This document shows, in pieces, positions 1 through 12,100 of a DNA stretch of 64,000 nucleotides. Position numbers and translations under genes: made by a program. Each line of letters starts with the position of its first letter. Position 1 is the stretch's first letter. The stretch comes from Glossina fuscipes (taxonomy: Eukaryota > Arthropoda > Insecta > Diptera > Glossinidae): contig NW_023998458.1 of the NCBI RefSeq assembly GCF_014805625.2, positions 2,748,174-2,812,173 of the forward strand. Reading direction: 5' to 3'. The notes beneath the pieces are model-generated. The model was given only the letters and a program-made list of their open reading frames with translations, was not told the DNA's origin and searched no databases.

Positions 1-663
1 ACTAATTAACTCCATCTTTAGCTTAAGCAATTTCCACTGGCTTTACATATAAATATATGTATGTATATAGTAAGCATACATACAGTGCCAGGTATTTATA
101 TCTTCTCTTAACACATGAGGTTGTCCCTAAAGTGAACCATGACTTGTTTTAATGCAAATGCTTTACAGCGAGTACCTATGCTTCTTATGCTTGCCTGTGT
201 TCATGCATACTTTTTATTTTCTTGTTTTTTTTTTTTTTTTTTTAAATGCAATAAAAATGCAAACGTGTAATTTATTAATTTTTCTATAATAATAATTTTT
301 ACTTAATTCAGTAGCTGTATACTTGCTGAACATAATTGCCCGCCTGCTTATTTGTTTGCCTAACACATAGCTTAGCTGCACTACCACCTATGAAGAAGCA
401 CTACTGTCCGAGACGCACAAACAGATACTGAAAAAGTTCCGTTAATTACTGCTTATGAAGAATATATGTTGGTCGCGCTGCCTTCATGTGCGCGTTTATG
501 CTTAAACATTTACTTTATAATCATTTTGTTTCCAATTTTTGCATTTATTTGTTTCAGCTTAACTTTTTTCGTAATTCTACAGAAATTGTTAAGAAATTAT
601 ACCCAGAAACGACGATACAGACAATAGCAAGGCATAGGCCGAATTTTTAATACCCTTCAACTA
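1..663. other. Non-coding, no feature recognised
   Basis: AT-rich sequence with a poly-T run at 225-243 and short ATGTAT repeats near 50-90. No recognisable exon, RNA gene or transposon end. Confidence 0.6.
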
Positions 664-679
664 GGCATGGTTATCTCTT

Positions 680-866
680 AGGATGTCCCATAAGTTTCTT
701 CCTTTCGTCTGGCGCGTAATGAATAGACGATATATCTCGTTTTGGTGAAAGGATTATATCCCGTTGTCCTGGCAACGTTAGAGGTATCCATTAAGGGATG
801 TCCCATTAGGTTCTTTCATTCTATGTGAAGTTGCCTGGAAATGTTAGTGGCGTCCAGTATCTGACG
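680..866 (+). repeat. Two tandem copies of a mariner-end-like sequence
   Basis: GGATGTCCCATAAGTTTCTT at about 681 and GGATGTCCCATTAGGTTCTT at about 796 start two units about 115 bp apart. Both also share a downstream block (TTGTCCTGGCAACGTTAGAGG versus TTGCCTGGAAATGTTAGTGG, each followed by a TATCCA/CGTCCA sequence). The GTCCCATAAGTTTCTT string resembles terminal repeats of some mariner-type transposons, but no transposase follows, so the family is unproven. Confidence 0.5.
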
Positions 867-1388
867 CACATTACATCGCCGATTTTCAGCGGACATACTC
901 TTGGTGAGGTCCGTATGCGTCGATGCTGGGCGACCGGTGCGGTCTCCATTAAAACTTAAATTTCTTAAACCAATTGCGGATGATTATGACAGTCGTAGTA
1001 CCACTCCCATAAAAGTCGCAAATCTCGTCTGCGGTATCGTTACCACTACTACCTTTTTTAAAGCAATGAGGCATAAAATGTCGGAAATGCTTCTTTTGGC
1101 TCTCCGCGACCACTGTGAACGACGTAGAAAAAGATTTTAAAAGGGAGACTTTGTCACTAACGAGACGTACTTTGAAAGAGCTGTGTATGCAGACGACTGT
1201 AATCAATGCAACAAACAAACACAACTGGCTCGAGGTCATACATAGCGTGGCGGGGAAAAAGCTTGTGGGAGACTTCTATACGCACGCATATATGACCTAC
1301 GTAGGAAAAATAAGTCGCTTATTGAGACTTCTTCTAAAGAAAATGTCCTTGTACGTATCTTCTTGCATGGCGTCATGTATCAGCTGCA

Positions 1389-1632
1389 AACAAATTTTCA
1401 TATTACTTTTGGTAACAATTGGTGAAGAAGTGTACCGGCTGATAAGAAAGGGAACGGATATTCGCTATGCGAGATACTTTTTGGGAAGAAATATTGCTAC
1501 AAATTTTCATGCTACTCTTGGTTAATAATTGGCGAGGAGTACAAATAGACGTACCAGGACGACGGACACCTAATAAGAGAGCGAACGGGTATATTCAATG
1601 TACAAGATACTTGCTTGGAAGTGAAATGCGAA
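1389..1632 (+). repeat. Degenerate tandem duplication, about 110-bp unit
   Basis: Copy 1 starts ACAAATTTTCATATTACTTT (1389) and copy 2 ACAAATTTTCATGCTACTCT (1499). Each continues with TGGT..AATTGG(T/C)GA(A/G)GA and later a matching A(A/G)GAAAGGGAACGG / AGAGAGCGAACGG block and a (G/A)AGATAC TT block. Copies are diverged by substitutions and small indels. Origin unknown. Confidence 0.7.
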
Positions 1633-1639
1633 AGCGGAC

Positions 1640-4600
1640 ATAAAATAAGTTTCCACGTAAATAGGGCAAGCCAAGCCGCGGTTTTTTTTTTTTTTTTTTT
1701 GGTGGAAGAGGAGGGGGGGAATTATTTTTCGTTTTCACTCCATCTCTTCGAAACTGTTCTGAACTGTTAAGATGCGATATGGATTGAATTTCCGGTTATG
1801 TTAGATATCGAGAGACAAATACATTACGAGAAGATGAGTTAATGTGCTGGAAAAAACACTTCTACACCCACAACAGATTCACGCGGCGTCGCGAGTCTTC
1901 TTTAATGATCATTTTAACCGTCAAGCCCGTCTGAAGGAATTGTAATAGTACACCATACCGCGACAATTGCAAGCAAGCTGTGGTTAGAAAGAACTACTTC
2001 TTGATCGTAGCAGTGTATTTTTCATCGCGGGTTTTATTCATATTAGTGTCCCATCTATTTGGCATTTATCTGTTTCTCTCCTGAGAAAAGAATTGGTTCT
2101 AACGGCCTATCCAAAGCCTTTATCTGCAGGTTACCACCGCAGACTATCGACAACGGTCATTAGTTCCCCTATTCAGGCCATTTGACTGAAATTGTTCAAA
2201 TACAACCAAGTTGCCTTGGTTCCTAGTTCTGTTCTGTTGATTCTTTGTGTTGCCATCCCGTCCCGTCGACATACATTCACATACACTTTTACATATTAAA
2301 CAATAGCTATTCATTCTTTAGTGGCATTACTTTCGGCTACATTCGTGTTGATGTGATATGAATAGGCGCCACTTCGGACCATCCTTGAACTGCTAACATA
2401 TGTCTGTCACTCCAACGACTTTAAAGTAAAGACTAAAATCGATGCACACACCCGTACAAAGCATTAAATTAACGAAAGCTCGCTTGGGGCCCGCATGAAA
2501 AACGCAGAGCGATAATCGAACAACTTTCCCATATGATAACTAGTAATAATCTGATTCGGGTGTCTGGGTAGGTGTCAGTAATGCTTCTAATTCGACCCTC
2601 ACCGATGTTGACTGACATGTTTTGCACTGAAAATTGAAGCTATGCTATGCAGCTCATGAAACACTGGTTCTACTGCGTGCAATGGCAGCTCATGCCGCCG
2701 AAATGACAGACTTGGAACAGCGTTGCTCGAGATCTAACTGCGCCCTTATCACTTGTCAGTAGTAACTTCGTTACGAATGTTACGATAAACTTACCTTACG
2801 CTGCCGTAACGGGCATACAATCGTAGAGATGGTGGCGACGCTAGCAATTTATGCTGTATATGCATATTGCGATTGCAACGTCATTCGTTGCATTTTCGCA
2901 TGCATTCGTTATTGTTAGGCGAGTTTATATGTTACCACCTGTTAACACCTACTTTTAACCTTTGCTTATTTTATTGCTAACCCTTGTTTCTCCATTCAAA
3001 CTTCAATCAGTTTTCTAAATAATCAAACAATTGGGCTTTCAATGGTACTAATGGTCATTGCACGATACATATAGAAAGGAAAATGTGTGCAATTAGTTAA
3101 GTGACGAAAGAATTTTAAATCGATATTGTAAACGGGGTAAAGTTGTTGTCTCCATTTTTAAAGGCAAGTTTACTAACCGAAGACAACGAAAAGGAACAAA
3201 TGAAATTGCTGACAATTAATCAATAACTCGAAATAAGGAGGAATGATAGTTAGGTGTAATTAAACTGACACACATCGAAAGATAACCGATTAGTTTCAAA
3301 GGTTTTCAATATTTCGTTTTCAAGGAGAGCGTAGAGAGCGTTCTTATTAACTCACTTTACCGACAAATGCATTTTTGTTTTTGTAAACCTTTTTTATTTT
3401 TTTTGTTTTTGCTTTTCTTTCATTCCTCGGCGTTTCCAAACAAATTGTTTTACGTAATAACGTGTTCATAACATAGCCTGTGAAAGTGATTCATTTCTTA
3501 TCTTTTTGACGTACTGGTGATGGACTTGCGTTTCATTTGGTTTTTGACAAATTGTTTTTAACGATTGTCTGATGCGCGCCTTCAGTATGACCGGAATGGA
3601 AAAGAGAGACAAGTGCGAAGTTATTTGCGATCCACAAGTTGTTTTGCTCTTGAGATCTTTATCTCCTCGCCCCTTATACTTACATTTTCTATATAGAGGA
3701 TTATTGACCAGTCATCAATAAAAATCAACAATAATTCTTTTAAGGCCGTTCATTAACGTAAGCGTTTGTTAAAGGATCCTTAAAATTCGAGTAACTGACG
3801 GTTATTTTAAGAATACGCTTCTGGGGGGAAAAAAGAGAGAGAGTTGCGATGCTCAAAAAGGCGTCCGACTCTTCCGTCCTGTCGCTGATAGATTATAGAA
3901 TGTGTTTATGGAGGACGTGCATCGTAAGCATTGTAAGAGCGGAACGATTGAACATGATAACTACTGCGGCTTGTACTATATTACGCTATTTGGATTTTCA
4001 AACTGTGAATCACGAACATGTACACTTGAGATCACACATGTTTCATTTCAACTGGTATCAAGCCAGATCATCAGAATGAGAACTAAATCGGATTAGAATC
4101 TGACTCACCATAGCAAAGAATATTTAAATATAGGGTGTTCTCATCTTCAATTGGGAAAGGCATTCGCGAAATGGTTTGTGGTCGCTCAAGGACTGTTCTC
4201 TTATTGAGCTGGAACAAGTTTTTAGTAGAAAGTCGGCGCTGATATATCGTTTTCTTCAGTCTAGAGCAGGTTTTTCATGGAAGGATGTCCAGAAATCGCT
4301 TCACAGCAGATCTGCTGGCCAAACATCTCTGTAGCATTTATACAAACTGATTTCAGCAATGATGCACAGAACCCATACTGGCGAAAAATTCGTGCACCTA
4401 TCTAGCGTGTATTTTTGTTACTCCTTCCTTTTCTTACACACTTCAGATCAGAAGAGCCTTTAGAGTGATTAACGAATTGAATACGAAATCGTTGTTGCTC
4501 GGCTTTGACGGCTAACGAATTTTTACTCGAATGCGGTCAATAGACTATGCTCTCTCTCTTGATAATAACATGAATTGAGTGCGGCGAAGACCGACGTGAC

Positions 4601-4860
4601 CAAAGTACTCTCAGAGTCTTCCGTCCGCCATTTGCTACAGAAAACTACTTTAACAGCTTTACTAACTAAGTAGTAGCTAAGTAAGCAGCTAAGTAGACAT
4701 CTTGCTGTTTGACAGGGAGAAAAGCGATGTCAGTTAGATGAAAAAGGCGGTAATGAACGTTGGCTGTGATTTCTCACAATGTACCGGTAACTGCAGCCAT
4801 TGCAACGGCAGCAACTGAAAGTTTTTACATTTGCCAAGTGGTCTAAGAGTGAAAATACTT
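1640..4860. other. Non-coding stretch, mostly unassigned
   Basis: No coding exon supported. A T-run followed by a G-rich segment lies at 1681-1720. A small in-frame peptide HRTHTGEKF (4365-4391) resembles a C2H2 zinc-finger linker but is preceded by stops. Otherwise nothing recognised. Confidence 0.55.
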
Positions 4861-4868
4861 ATGAGCCG

Positions 4869-5020
4869 GTATATGCCCTAAAGAGGGGCAACTTTGAAAA
4901 CTGGTCTTGACATGAAAGAGAACATTTTGAAAACTTGAAGATAGCTAAAGTGAAGGTTATGCGTCCCTATATATGCCCTAAGGATGGAGATTTGAAAACT
5001 GACCTTCACATGGCAAGTAC
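4869..5020 (+). repeat. Degenerate tandem pair, about 104-bp unit
   Basis: TATATGCCCTAAAGAGGGG..TTTGAAAACTGGTCTTGACATG (about 4870-4914) recurs as TATATGCCCTAAGGATGGA..TTTGAAAACTGACCTTCACATG (about 4972-5013). The intervening text is not clearly duplicated further. Confidence 0.6.
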
Positions 5021-5221
5021 GCATATATATAAGTTACTTATTTTACGTAAGCGAAATATAAACTTTTTTAATTGAACTATTCCAAAACATCTCTGAAGCT
5101 GGCTTGACCTCAATCAGAGTCGACTTTTTCTGTTAATTTTTTTCTGCTAACATTTTTCAAACGTTTTTTAAAAAGCATTTTTCTTAAAGTAAGTTAGGAG
5201 AAAGGATTACATTTTTTGATT

Positions 5222-5592
5222 TTCTTCTTTCTTAATTTCTGCGAATCATCTTAAACGGGCCATTTTAAAGCGTTAATGATGCATTATTACCGGTATTCTA
5301 TTCTCTACGCCTTTTGCTTTTTCAGTTCATCCTAAACAAAAATATCTGATGTAAATAATTTAATCCTTTTTGCAAAGTTAACGGCTCTATAGAAAACAAA
5401 ATTATCAGACGTACAAATAGAAACTAATAAGAAGATTATAGTCGGGCAAGGCCGACCATTAAATAACCTATACCACATTTGTGTGTAACACAATTCTCAG
5501 TTTTATTATAGAATACAAAAATTATATCTTGTTCTGATCTTCTTCTTTCTTAATTTCTGCGACCCATTTTAAACGGGCCGTAAAAGCATATT
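5222..5592 (+). repeat. Direct repeat of about 50 bp, copies about 315 bp apart
   Basis: TTCTTCTTTCTTAATTTCTG followed by CGAATCATCTTAAACGGGCC at 5222-5262, and the same with CGACCCATTTTAAACGGGCC at about 5540-5580. The second copy lies inside the dispersed element starting near 5424, suggesting either a related element just upstream or a rearrangement. Confidence 0.65.
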
Positions 5593-6390
5593 TGTCATGT
5601 GCGTATTTATGGGGAAGCAGGCCCCCAAAACTCAACCTAATTTAGTACAAGATTAATTTTTACACAGGATAGGATGCAAAAATAGGCGTAGAAGGTCTAA
5701 AGTTTGTAGAGTTCATTTTTGTTTGAACTTGCTATAATATTACGAGTCAATTCCGATTGTCGCATAAACTTGGACTTTTCTGCTCTACAAAGGATCAATG
5801 TTCATGAAAATTCTTATTAGGGTAGGATCCAAAAGATTGTCTGAGATAGTCCAAATTTGGTACAGTTCATTTTTTTATGTTAAATTGCTGTCAAGATATA
5901 ATTTACATCATGAAGCATTGGAAGTTATACCTTTTTGTCGTATGAACTTCGGTTTTCGCTGTATGAGAGGGGGTCCAAAAATTACTCCAAATGGTTGAAA
6001 GCTTTCATACCACTTTAGAATGCCGAAATACCACTACTTAGACACTTTGGCTGAGAAATTTCAAAAATTGCACTTTTTTTTTCATATAAAGACTTTGTAG
6101 AATAGGTCCTTATATGGGGAGTGGTCGGAAAAGTGGACAGATCCGAACTATTTTCGATAGTGTTCGCCCTTAGATCATCGAAATATCTCATAAATTGCGA
6201 CCTGGAGCTTGAACACAAATCTACATGGACAGACATTAGACGGACAGACATGCTTAGATCAATTTAGATTATGATTCTGAATCGATCAGTAAAATAAGAA
6301 TTGGGTCTATCGTAAGCTCTTCTTCGTGTTCCATACGAGCACACTAACTTAATATACCGTACCCCACAAGTGCTGTAGGGTATAAAAACA
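5424..6390 (+). mobile_element. Dispersed fly repeat with GTCGGGCAAGGCCGACC left end
   Basis: The left side has GAAGATTATAGTCGGGCAAG then GCCGACCATTAAATAACC (5431-5467). The interior has GGTCCTTATATGGGGAGTGG and the telltale GGACAGACATTAGACGGACAGACATG (around 6229). The right side ends AATATACCGTACCCC..GTAGGGTATAAAAAC (about 6350-6388). This layout (GGACAGACGGACAGAC core, ..AGGGTATAAAA end) is a common non-autonomous interspersed repeat in schizophoran flies, by recollection. No coding capacity. Boundaries are approximate. Confidence 0.65.
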
Positions 6391-8111
6391 AAAAAGACAA
6401 AACTAAGGAAGAGTCACTGGTTTCAGGCGTCTGAGTAGAGATAGGCAATCACGTAGCAAGCGAAAGCGTATTTTTGAAAATTTTTCAATATTTTAAGATA
6501 AAATGAAAGGAGATAATCAGCCTCATTAGTGCAGTGAGCTGGTGTTGTTAATGCTTTTCTTTCACGTCCTGAAAGCGACCATAATAAATATGGATCATAT
6601 TTTAAGAAAGATGTTTACATTTGCGTATATGGTATTGCTGGACTATGCACCTTAATTGACCCATCTCTGCCTAGTCCCAAAGAAAACCATTTTTTAAAAA
6701 TATGAAAGAAAAATTTATTGTTTCTTAAAAAAGGAAAATTCAATAGATAATAAAATAAACACAGATGTCTTAGAAAAGATGGCACTAAAAGAAATAAAAA
6801 ATAAAAAAAACGAGAGAGAAAAAGACTTTAAATAGCTGACAGTTTTAGCATGACACCACAAATTGTCGCAATGACAGTTGGTTGCTAAACATTGCAGAGG
6901 CATAGGCATATGTGTGCATTCGTACCCGTACATATGTAGAAAGAGAAAGAAATACGAAAATGACTTAATTAAAATGTTTATCCTATCGTGGATTATGTCT
7001 GACGACGACAACGACGGCAACAACGACGATGAACGACAATGATGGTAGCGATGACTGAATGATTTTCTCTGCATGCATTCGTATGCGTTTATGTGGTTGC
7101 ATAAATTGTGAACGGATTGTTGGAATCGGTTAACGGTTGACGATTTGATGGACTCAGTAACTGTTTTGTGTTTTTTTTTTTTTTTTTGTTTTCATACATA
7201 TTAACTTCTGAAAAAAAGTCTTGAAAAATCAATCAGTGATCAAAGGAGTCGTAAATGCTCTTAGGAAATTTTGCAGTTTTTTTTTTTTTTTGTGTTTGTT
7301 GGATTTATATGCACATATATAAGAAGAGAAATATTGCATTAACTTAAACCTTATCTAAAACGAAACTGAATATTCGGATCCATATTTTTTAGATCAATTG
7401 AGGGTGCCCTGATCGATCGAAAAATCTGTGAAGACTTGGCACGGCACGGCTCTGCTTTATTTTGCTTCATTTCTTTCGAGCTTACAGGCTAAACGATGTG
7501 CTTTCGGTGAAACCGTGGCACTGTTATTATTATCAGGACAATTTATTAAGATCAGAGAAATTAATTCCAGAACTAATATAGTGTGAGCACTACAGGTTCA
7601 AAAGGAAGAAAGATGAAATTAATTTCACTGAAATGACTTTGAAATCAATAAGTGTAACTACCTATCTGTTCTTACCTCAAAATTAGCGATAGGCCTTCTA
7701 ATTGAATTAAGCGCTTTTGCTTGAATAATTTTTTATGTACACTATTGATACACTTTCCTTAAAGGCTTTCAAATGGTTCCAAGCAGTTTAGGCAATAAAA
7801 TATCATTCTCGCCAATGACATAGAAGCTTAGAATTCGTTTCATCCGCGAGGTTATAGCGTTTTTCACTTTTCACTATATTTCAGTTAGGTATGGTCGCTT
7901 AATGCTTCTGAATGCGATTTAAACGCTTGAACAGATTTGATAAAAAGTCGCTGAGATATCCACCAAGTGGTGGAGAAGTAAAGAGCAGAAGGCGAAAAGA
8001 ATTTTGCGGTATCGATAATGATACAAACTTATTACGTGTTTCTTCTTATACCACTAAACTATTTTCCGCGCAAAAAAGCAACGTGTGGCGTAATATATAG
8101 CCCGAAAAAGA
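6391..8111. other. Non-coding, low-complexity runs only
   Basis: Contains poly-T tracts near 7171-7188 and 7277-7291, a CGACGACGACAACGACGGCAA-like stretch near 7001-7040, and no supported exon or element. Confidence 0.5.
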
Positions 8112-9126
8112 ACAAGTAAGAAAATTATATTCGATCGTGATAGAACCCTTAAGACCCATCATCGTTATCTACCGACCAAAATAGTAAAAGGATTAAATTC
8201 TCTTTCTTCGAATATGAAGTGGGCGTGGTTGATTTTTTTTCATGCATAGGCAACTGGGAATTGTAGGTGCGTCCTTTGAAGAGTTTAATTCACTTCCAAA
8301 TTTGTAGGTGATATTTTCATTTTCGTCTACGGGAGCTTGTTTACCACAGGTACTACGTGGAAGGGTAAACGGACAGATGGACAGACGAACATGTTTCATT
8401 GCATTCCAAATTAGCAACAGTCCAAGAATCTATATACTTCATGGGGTCTTTGAAGCTTGTTTCTGCTTCTTATAAATTTTGATACTCTATAATATTGTGA
8501 AGAAATGGGCATCGCCCATAGGAAGTACGTTCAAATTTTTGCGCACTAATCTGCATTAGTAAATAACCAATTATTTTCTCCTTTTAAAAACAGATGGTAC
8601 TGTGGGCATGTCCTTCGAGGGATTTGTCCCATTTTGAATACCAACCTGTGAGCAAGAGCTTCTAATGTTTCTGTCAAATTTAAAAGTGATAACTTTATTT
8701 TTGCGGCCAAGAGAATGTTTACAACAGACATTACAAAGACGGACAGAAGGACAGGCGGTGATTTGAAGGTGATCAAGGGTAAATATATTTTGTGGGTTTT
8801 CTAATGCTTCCGCCTGGGCGTTGCAAACGTTTCGACAACATGAATATACTCCTCATTCTGTTTGTCAGTCCATCTGGCTGTCTGCGCAGCTACATAGTAT
8901 TTCGCTCCCGTGGGCGAAAATGAAAATATCGCCTACAAATTTGCAAAAGAATTTTTAAATGACTTAAACTTTTCCAAGGACACGCCTACAACACTATACA
9001 CTTATTTTGGAAATACGCCCAGTCCGTATGATAGAGCATGAAAAGGTAGTTAAATTACTTTTTTGTCCGTTTTGGAGTAAGGGTATAAAAAATTCGGTCA
9101 CGACCGAATATAATTTTCTTACCTGT
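8112..9126. mobile_element. Non-autonomous element with about 35-bp terminal inverted repeats
   Basis: The left end ACAAGTAAGAAAATTATATT then CGATCGTGATAGAA (8112-8145) is matched, reverse-complemented, by the right end 9091-9126, which reads inward as ACAGGTAAGAAAATTATATT then CGGTCGTGACCGAA. The 1015-bp interior has no transposase frame. It has two GGACAGATGGACAGACGAAC / GGACGGACAGAAGGACAGGC-type cores (about 8370 and 8735) and a TTTTATTTTTGCGGCCAAGAGA block (about 8695) shared with the element at 17186. The right interior carries AAGGGTATAAAAAATTCGGT. Target duplication not evident. Confidence 0.75.
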
Positions 9127-12100
9127 TTGTTTACAAAACGTTACAAGTGAAGAAGTATTATATGTTTAAGAAACGTTTCGAACATGTACTTAAAATATAT
9201 TTAAACAGACAGTATTGGTGATATCTTTAATAGATGAAGAAAGTTTTTGACGGCCCAATAGATGCAACAGGAGTACAAATTACTGATCATCTCCATGATA
9301 CTGTGTTAACTGTGACTGTGGCTTTGCTGAACAAACACAGGTGGCTTATAAGCTAATCAGATTAGAACACGAGTTCCTAACCGATGCCTTAGGTTTAAGA
9401 AAGCTTTTCGCTAGACTTTCGCATGTAAACAGCGCTGTTGCTTTTGACCCGCAATATATTCAGCGTGAAATTTTGAATTGCCATCCTCAACACATTCGTA
9501 AGATTCAACTCGTTTCGCAATAATTCTCACTCTGGCGAGTCAAGATCTAACGTTATGGAATTGCCGATTAACTTGTGGCTTACTCTAGGAATCTCTTTGA
9601 CCAGGATTGAAACTAAATGCCTCCTTTTCTTTTTCTTTTAAATCATAGGCGAAAGCTTAGATTTTCTCATGGTAAATAAAGCGAAAATCATTATATTGGT
9701 TTCACAGGCTAACAAACATACAAGTAACGGAAGTCACTCTGGTGGTGACAGAAAAAATCTATTACATAGACGTTGGAATGAAAACAACAAAAAGTGCGAA
9801 AGTTTACATGAGCAGCAGCAGCAGCAGCAGCACTACTGGTTGAGTTGAGATGTGGAAAGAAAAGCAAAAAAGAGAAAAAAAAAACAACAAATCAAGTAAT
9901 TAATCATTTGGTGGGTATGGAACCACGCCTATGCTGCCCGTTGATTAGTCAGCAAAATGAAATGTTTAGTTGGCTAAAAACTGCACAATGGTTGGCATCA
10001 TTGGTTTTCTCATACTTGCCTTATTGCTGCTGTAGTGTTGCTAACGCTTTGATGCTCCTCTGCTGCACGAAACGACTGTTTTACGTGCACATATTCGCAC
10101 AAAGAAAACTATACGTTAATCTTGTAATAATACGAAAACATGCAGTTAAACATACACACGTACACACACAAGTTTAATGGAAGTTAGAAAAGGAAACGGG
10201 TTTTCTCTCCTACACTCTGCTCACACATAAATCAATAAAAATTGTTGGTATCCTTTACTGTGCACATACCCAAGTCCAACAATCCAATTCAACCCTATTC
10301 AGTTTGGTGTGTGCGCACATTTTGCTCTTCAGTTCCTTGCTTAAGGGTTGAAATTTTTTTATCAAATGGTTTTATATGCTATAACTTGTGTATATATGCG
10401 TGTAGGTGGGCATATATGCATTAGTATTAGCTCATGTATTATCTGGCCTAAGTGTGTGTGTATGCGTATATATATATATATATGGAAACTTTTGATTAAT
10501 TTCTTTTTTGACGCACGGAGAACTTCTTTGTGATGGAATGTCGGCTAAAAAGACAAAAACCCATTTTTATATCCATCATTATCCGTTCGAAATATTCACG
10601 AACGGGCAAAAAAAAAAGTAAGACGCTGTCGCTGCCAAACATATCGTTACGCTTATCACTATTGCACACTTCTGGAGGCTTCGACAAAAGTGGCTTTCGT
10701 CGAAATGCATCTAATTTGGACGGGAGAGTGGGAGTCGCTACTTGCTTGTACATTTACTTGTGTCGAATTTTAATAGTTGAAGCAATTTTGTAAAGCATAA
10801 AAGACATTATTAAATTGCAATATACTTTGATAGCACGCCTTGAAATTTTGGGACTTGATTGCTTCTCTAGGAAATCTTGATTTCATTACGAACAAATTTC
10901 GAACACCTATCACCGGCTATATCCAAGTAAGGTTAAATATCTATCGTTCAAGTAAACTCTATGAACATGGCTCAGTTTTTTCTTACACGGGGTCTAGTCC
11001 GACAATTGTGTCTAAAATCTGGAAGTGATCACGCCCGTTTCCAATTCTAATCTCCGGCATTGTTTCCAGATAAACTGATGCCTCAGGTATGAGCTCTCAA
11101 TCCCGAGTTTTACCGATTTTGGGCAATCGATTTTAGAAATGGTTGACGGACCGATGGACTAAGCTTATTCAAAATTTCACCGTAATTACGCTATACGAGT
11201 TCGTGAAACCTTTAGTTCGCATTTCTATAGCTATGTTCTTTTTCTATGTTCTCTGGCTAAGCGTAACGAAAATTCTCTGGTTGTGCACGATAAGTTGATT
11301 ATGTGCCTTTTTTGTTTTTAGTTTAGATAAGTAACAATGGTTACTAATGCAGAAAGAAACTGAACTGAAAGCGCGTTTCTTGGCTTGATTTATACAACTA
11401 TTAGTATATTTAGTACAGGGTTGCTCTTCGGAGAATTAAAAAGGGATTGCATTAGATAACCTTAAAACCTGTTTTACATCATCAACGTAATACTGCGAGT
11501 AGCCGCGCGCATTCATTCATTACTTGTCTGAAGCCATTGTTCAAATTTACGATCAGATCCAGAGACATTTCTACATAAATCAATTGGCAGTAGTGGCAGG
11601 ATGTGTGCATAAGCAGCTGGGGCGAGTTAAGGACGCATATTTAATGCGGGAACAGATTGACTTCATTGTAAGGTGCGTGCAGTGCAGCGCAGTCCCCAAA
11701 ATGCGCAAATTCGTTTTTGATTTCTTAGTTCAGTCACTATGGCTGCTTCTGGAGGGAGGAGAAGCTTTGCTTGAACGCCATTGCTTCATATTGCCGTGCT
11801 AATCCTTAACTACGTAAGTTACCTCAAGATTCTCTTCGAATTAGCTTTTTGTACTTTTCTAAACATTTTTGCCTAAAGATAAAAGCAGCGCTTAATGCTT
11901 TCCATTTGCTAACCTGATTCATTGACATCTTTAACAGGCTTAACTGTCTGGAAGTACTGCAAGTTTACTACATTGATAACAAGTGGAAATAAATTTACCG
12001 AAGTGACCTTGTAACAATGCTCAGAATGGGTTCCATTGCAAATAGAGCAAGAGTAAGTTTGACAAAAATAATAAAATGAACTTTGCATTGGATCCAGTAA

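Noticed and set aside
1115..1525. 136-residue plus-strand frame
   Set aside because: Overlaps the degenerate tandem repeat, has no recognisable domain and shows no coding-like composition.
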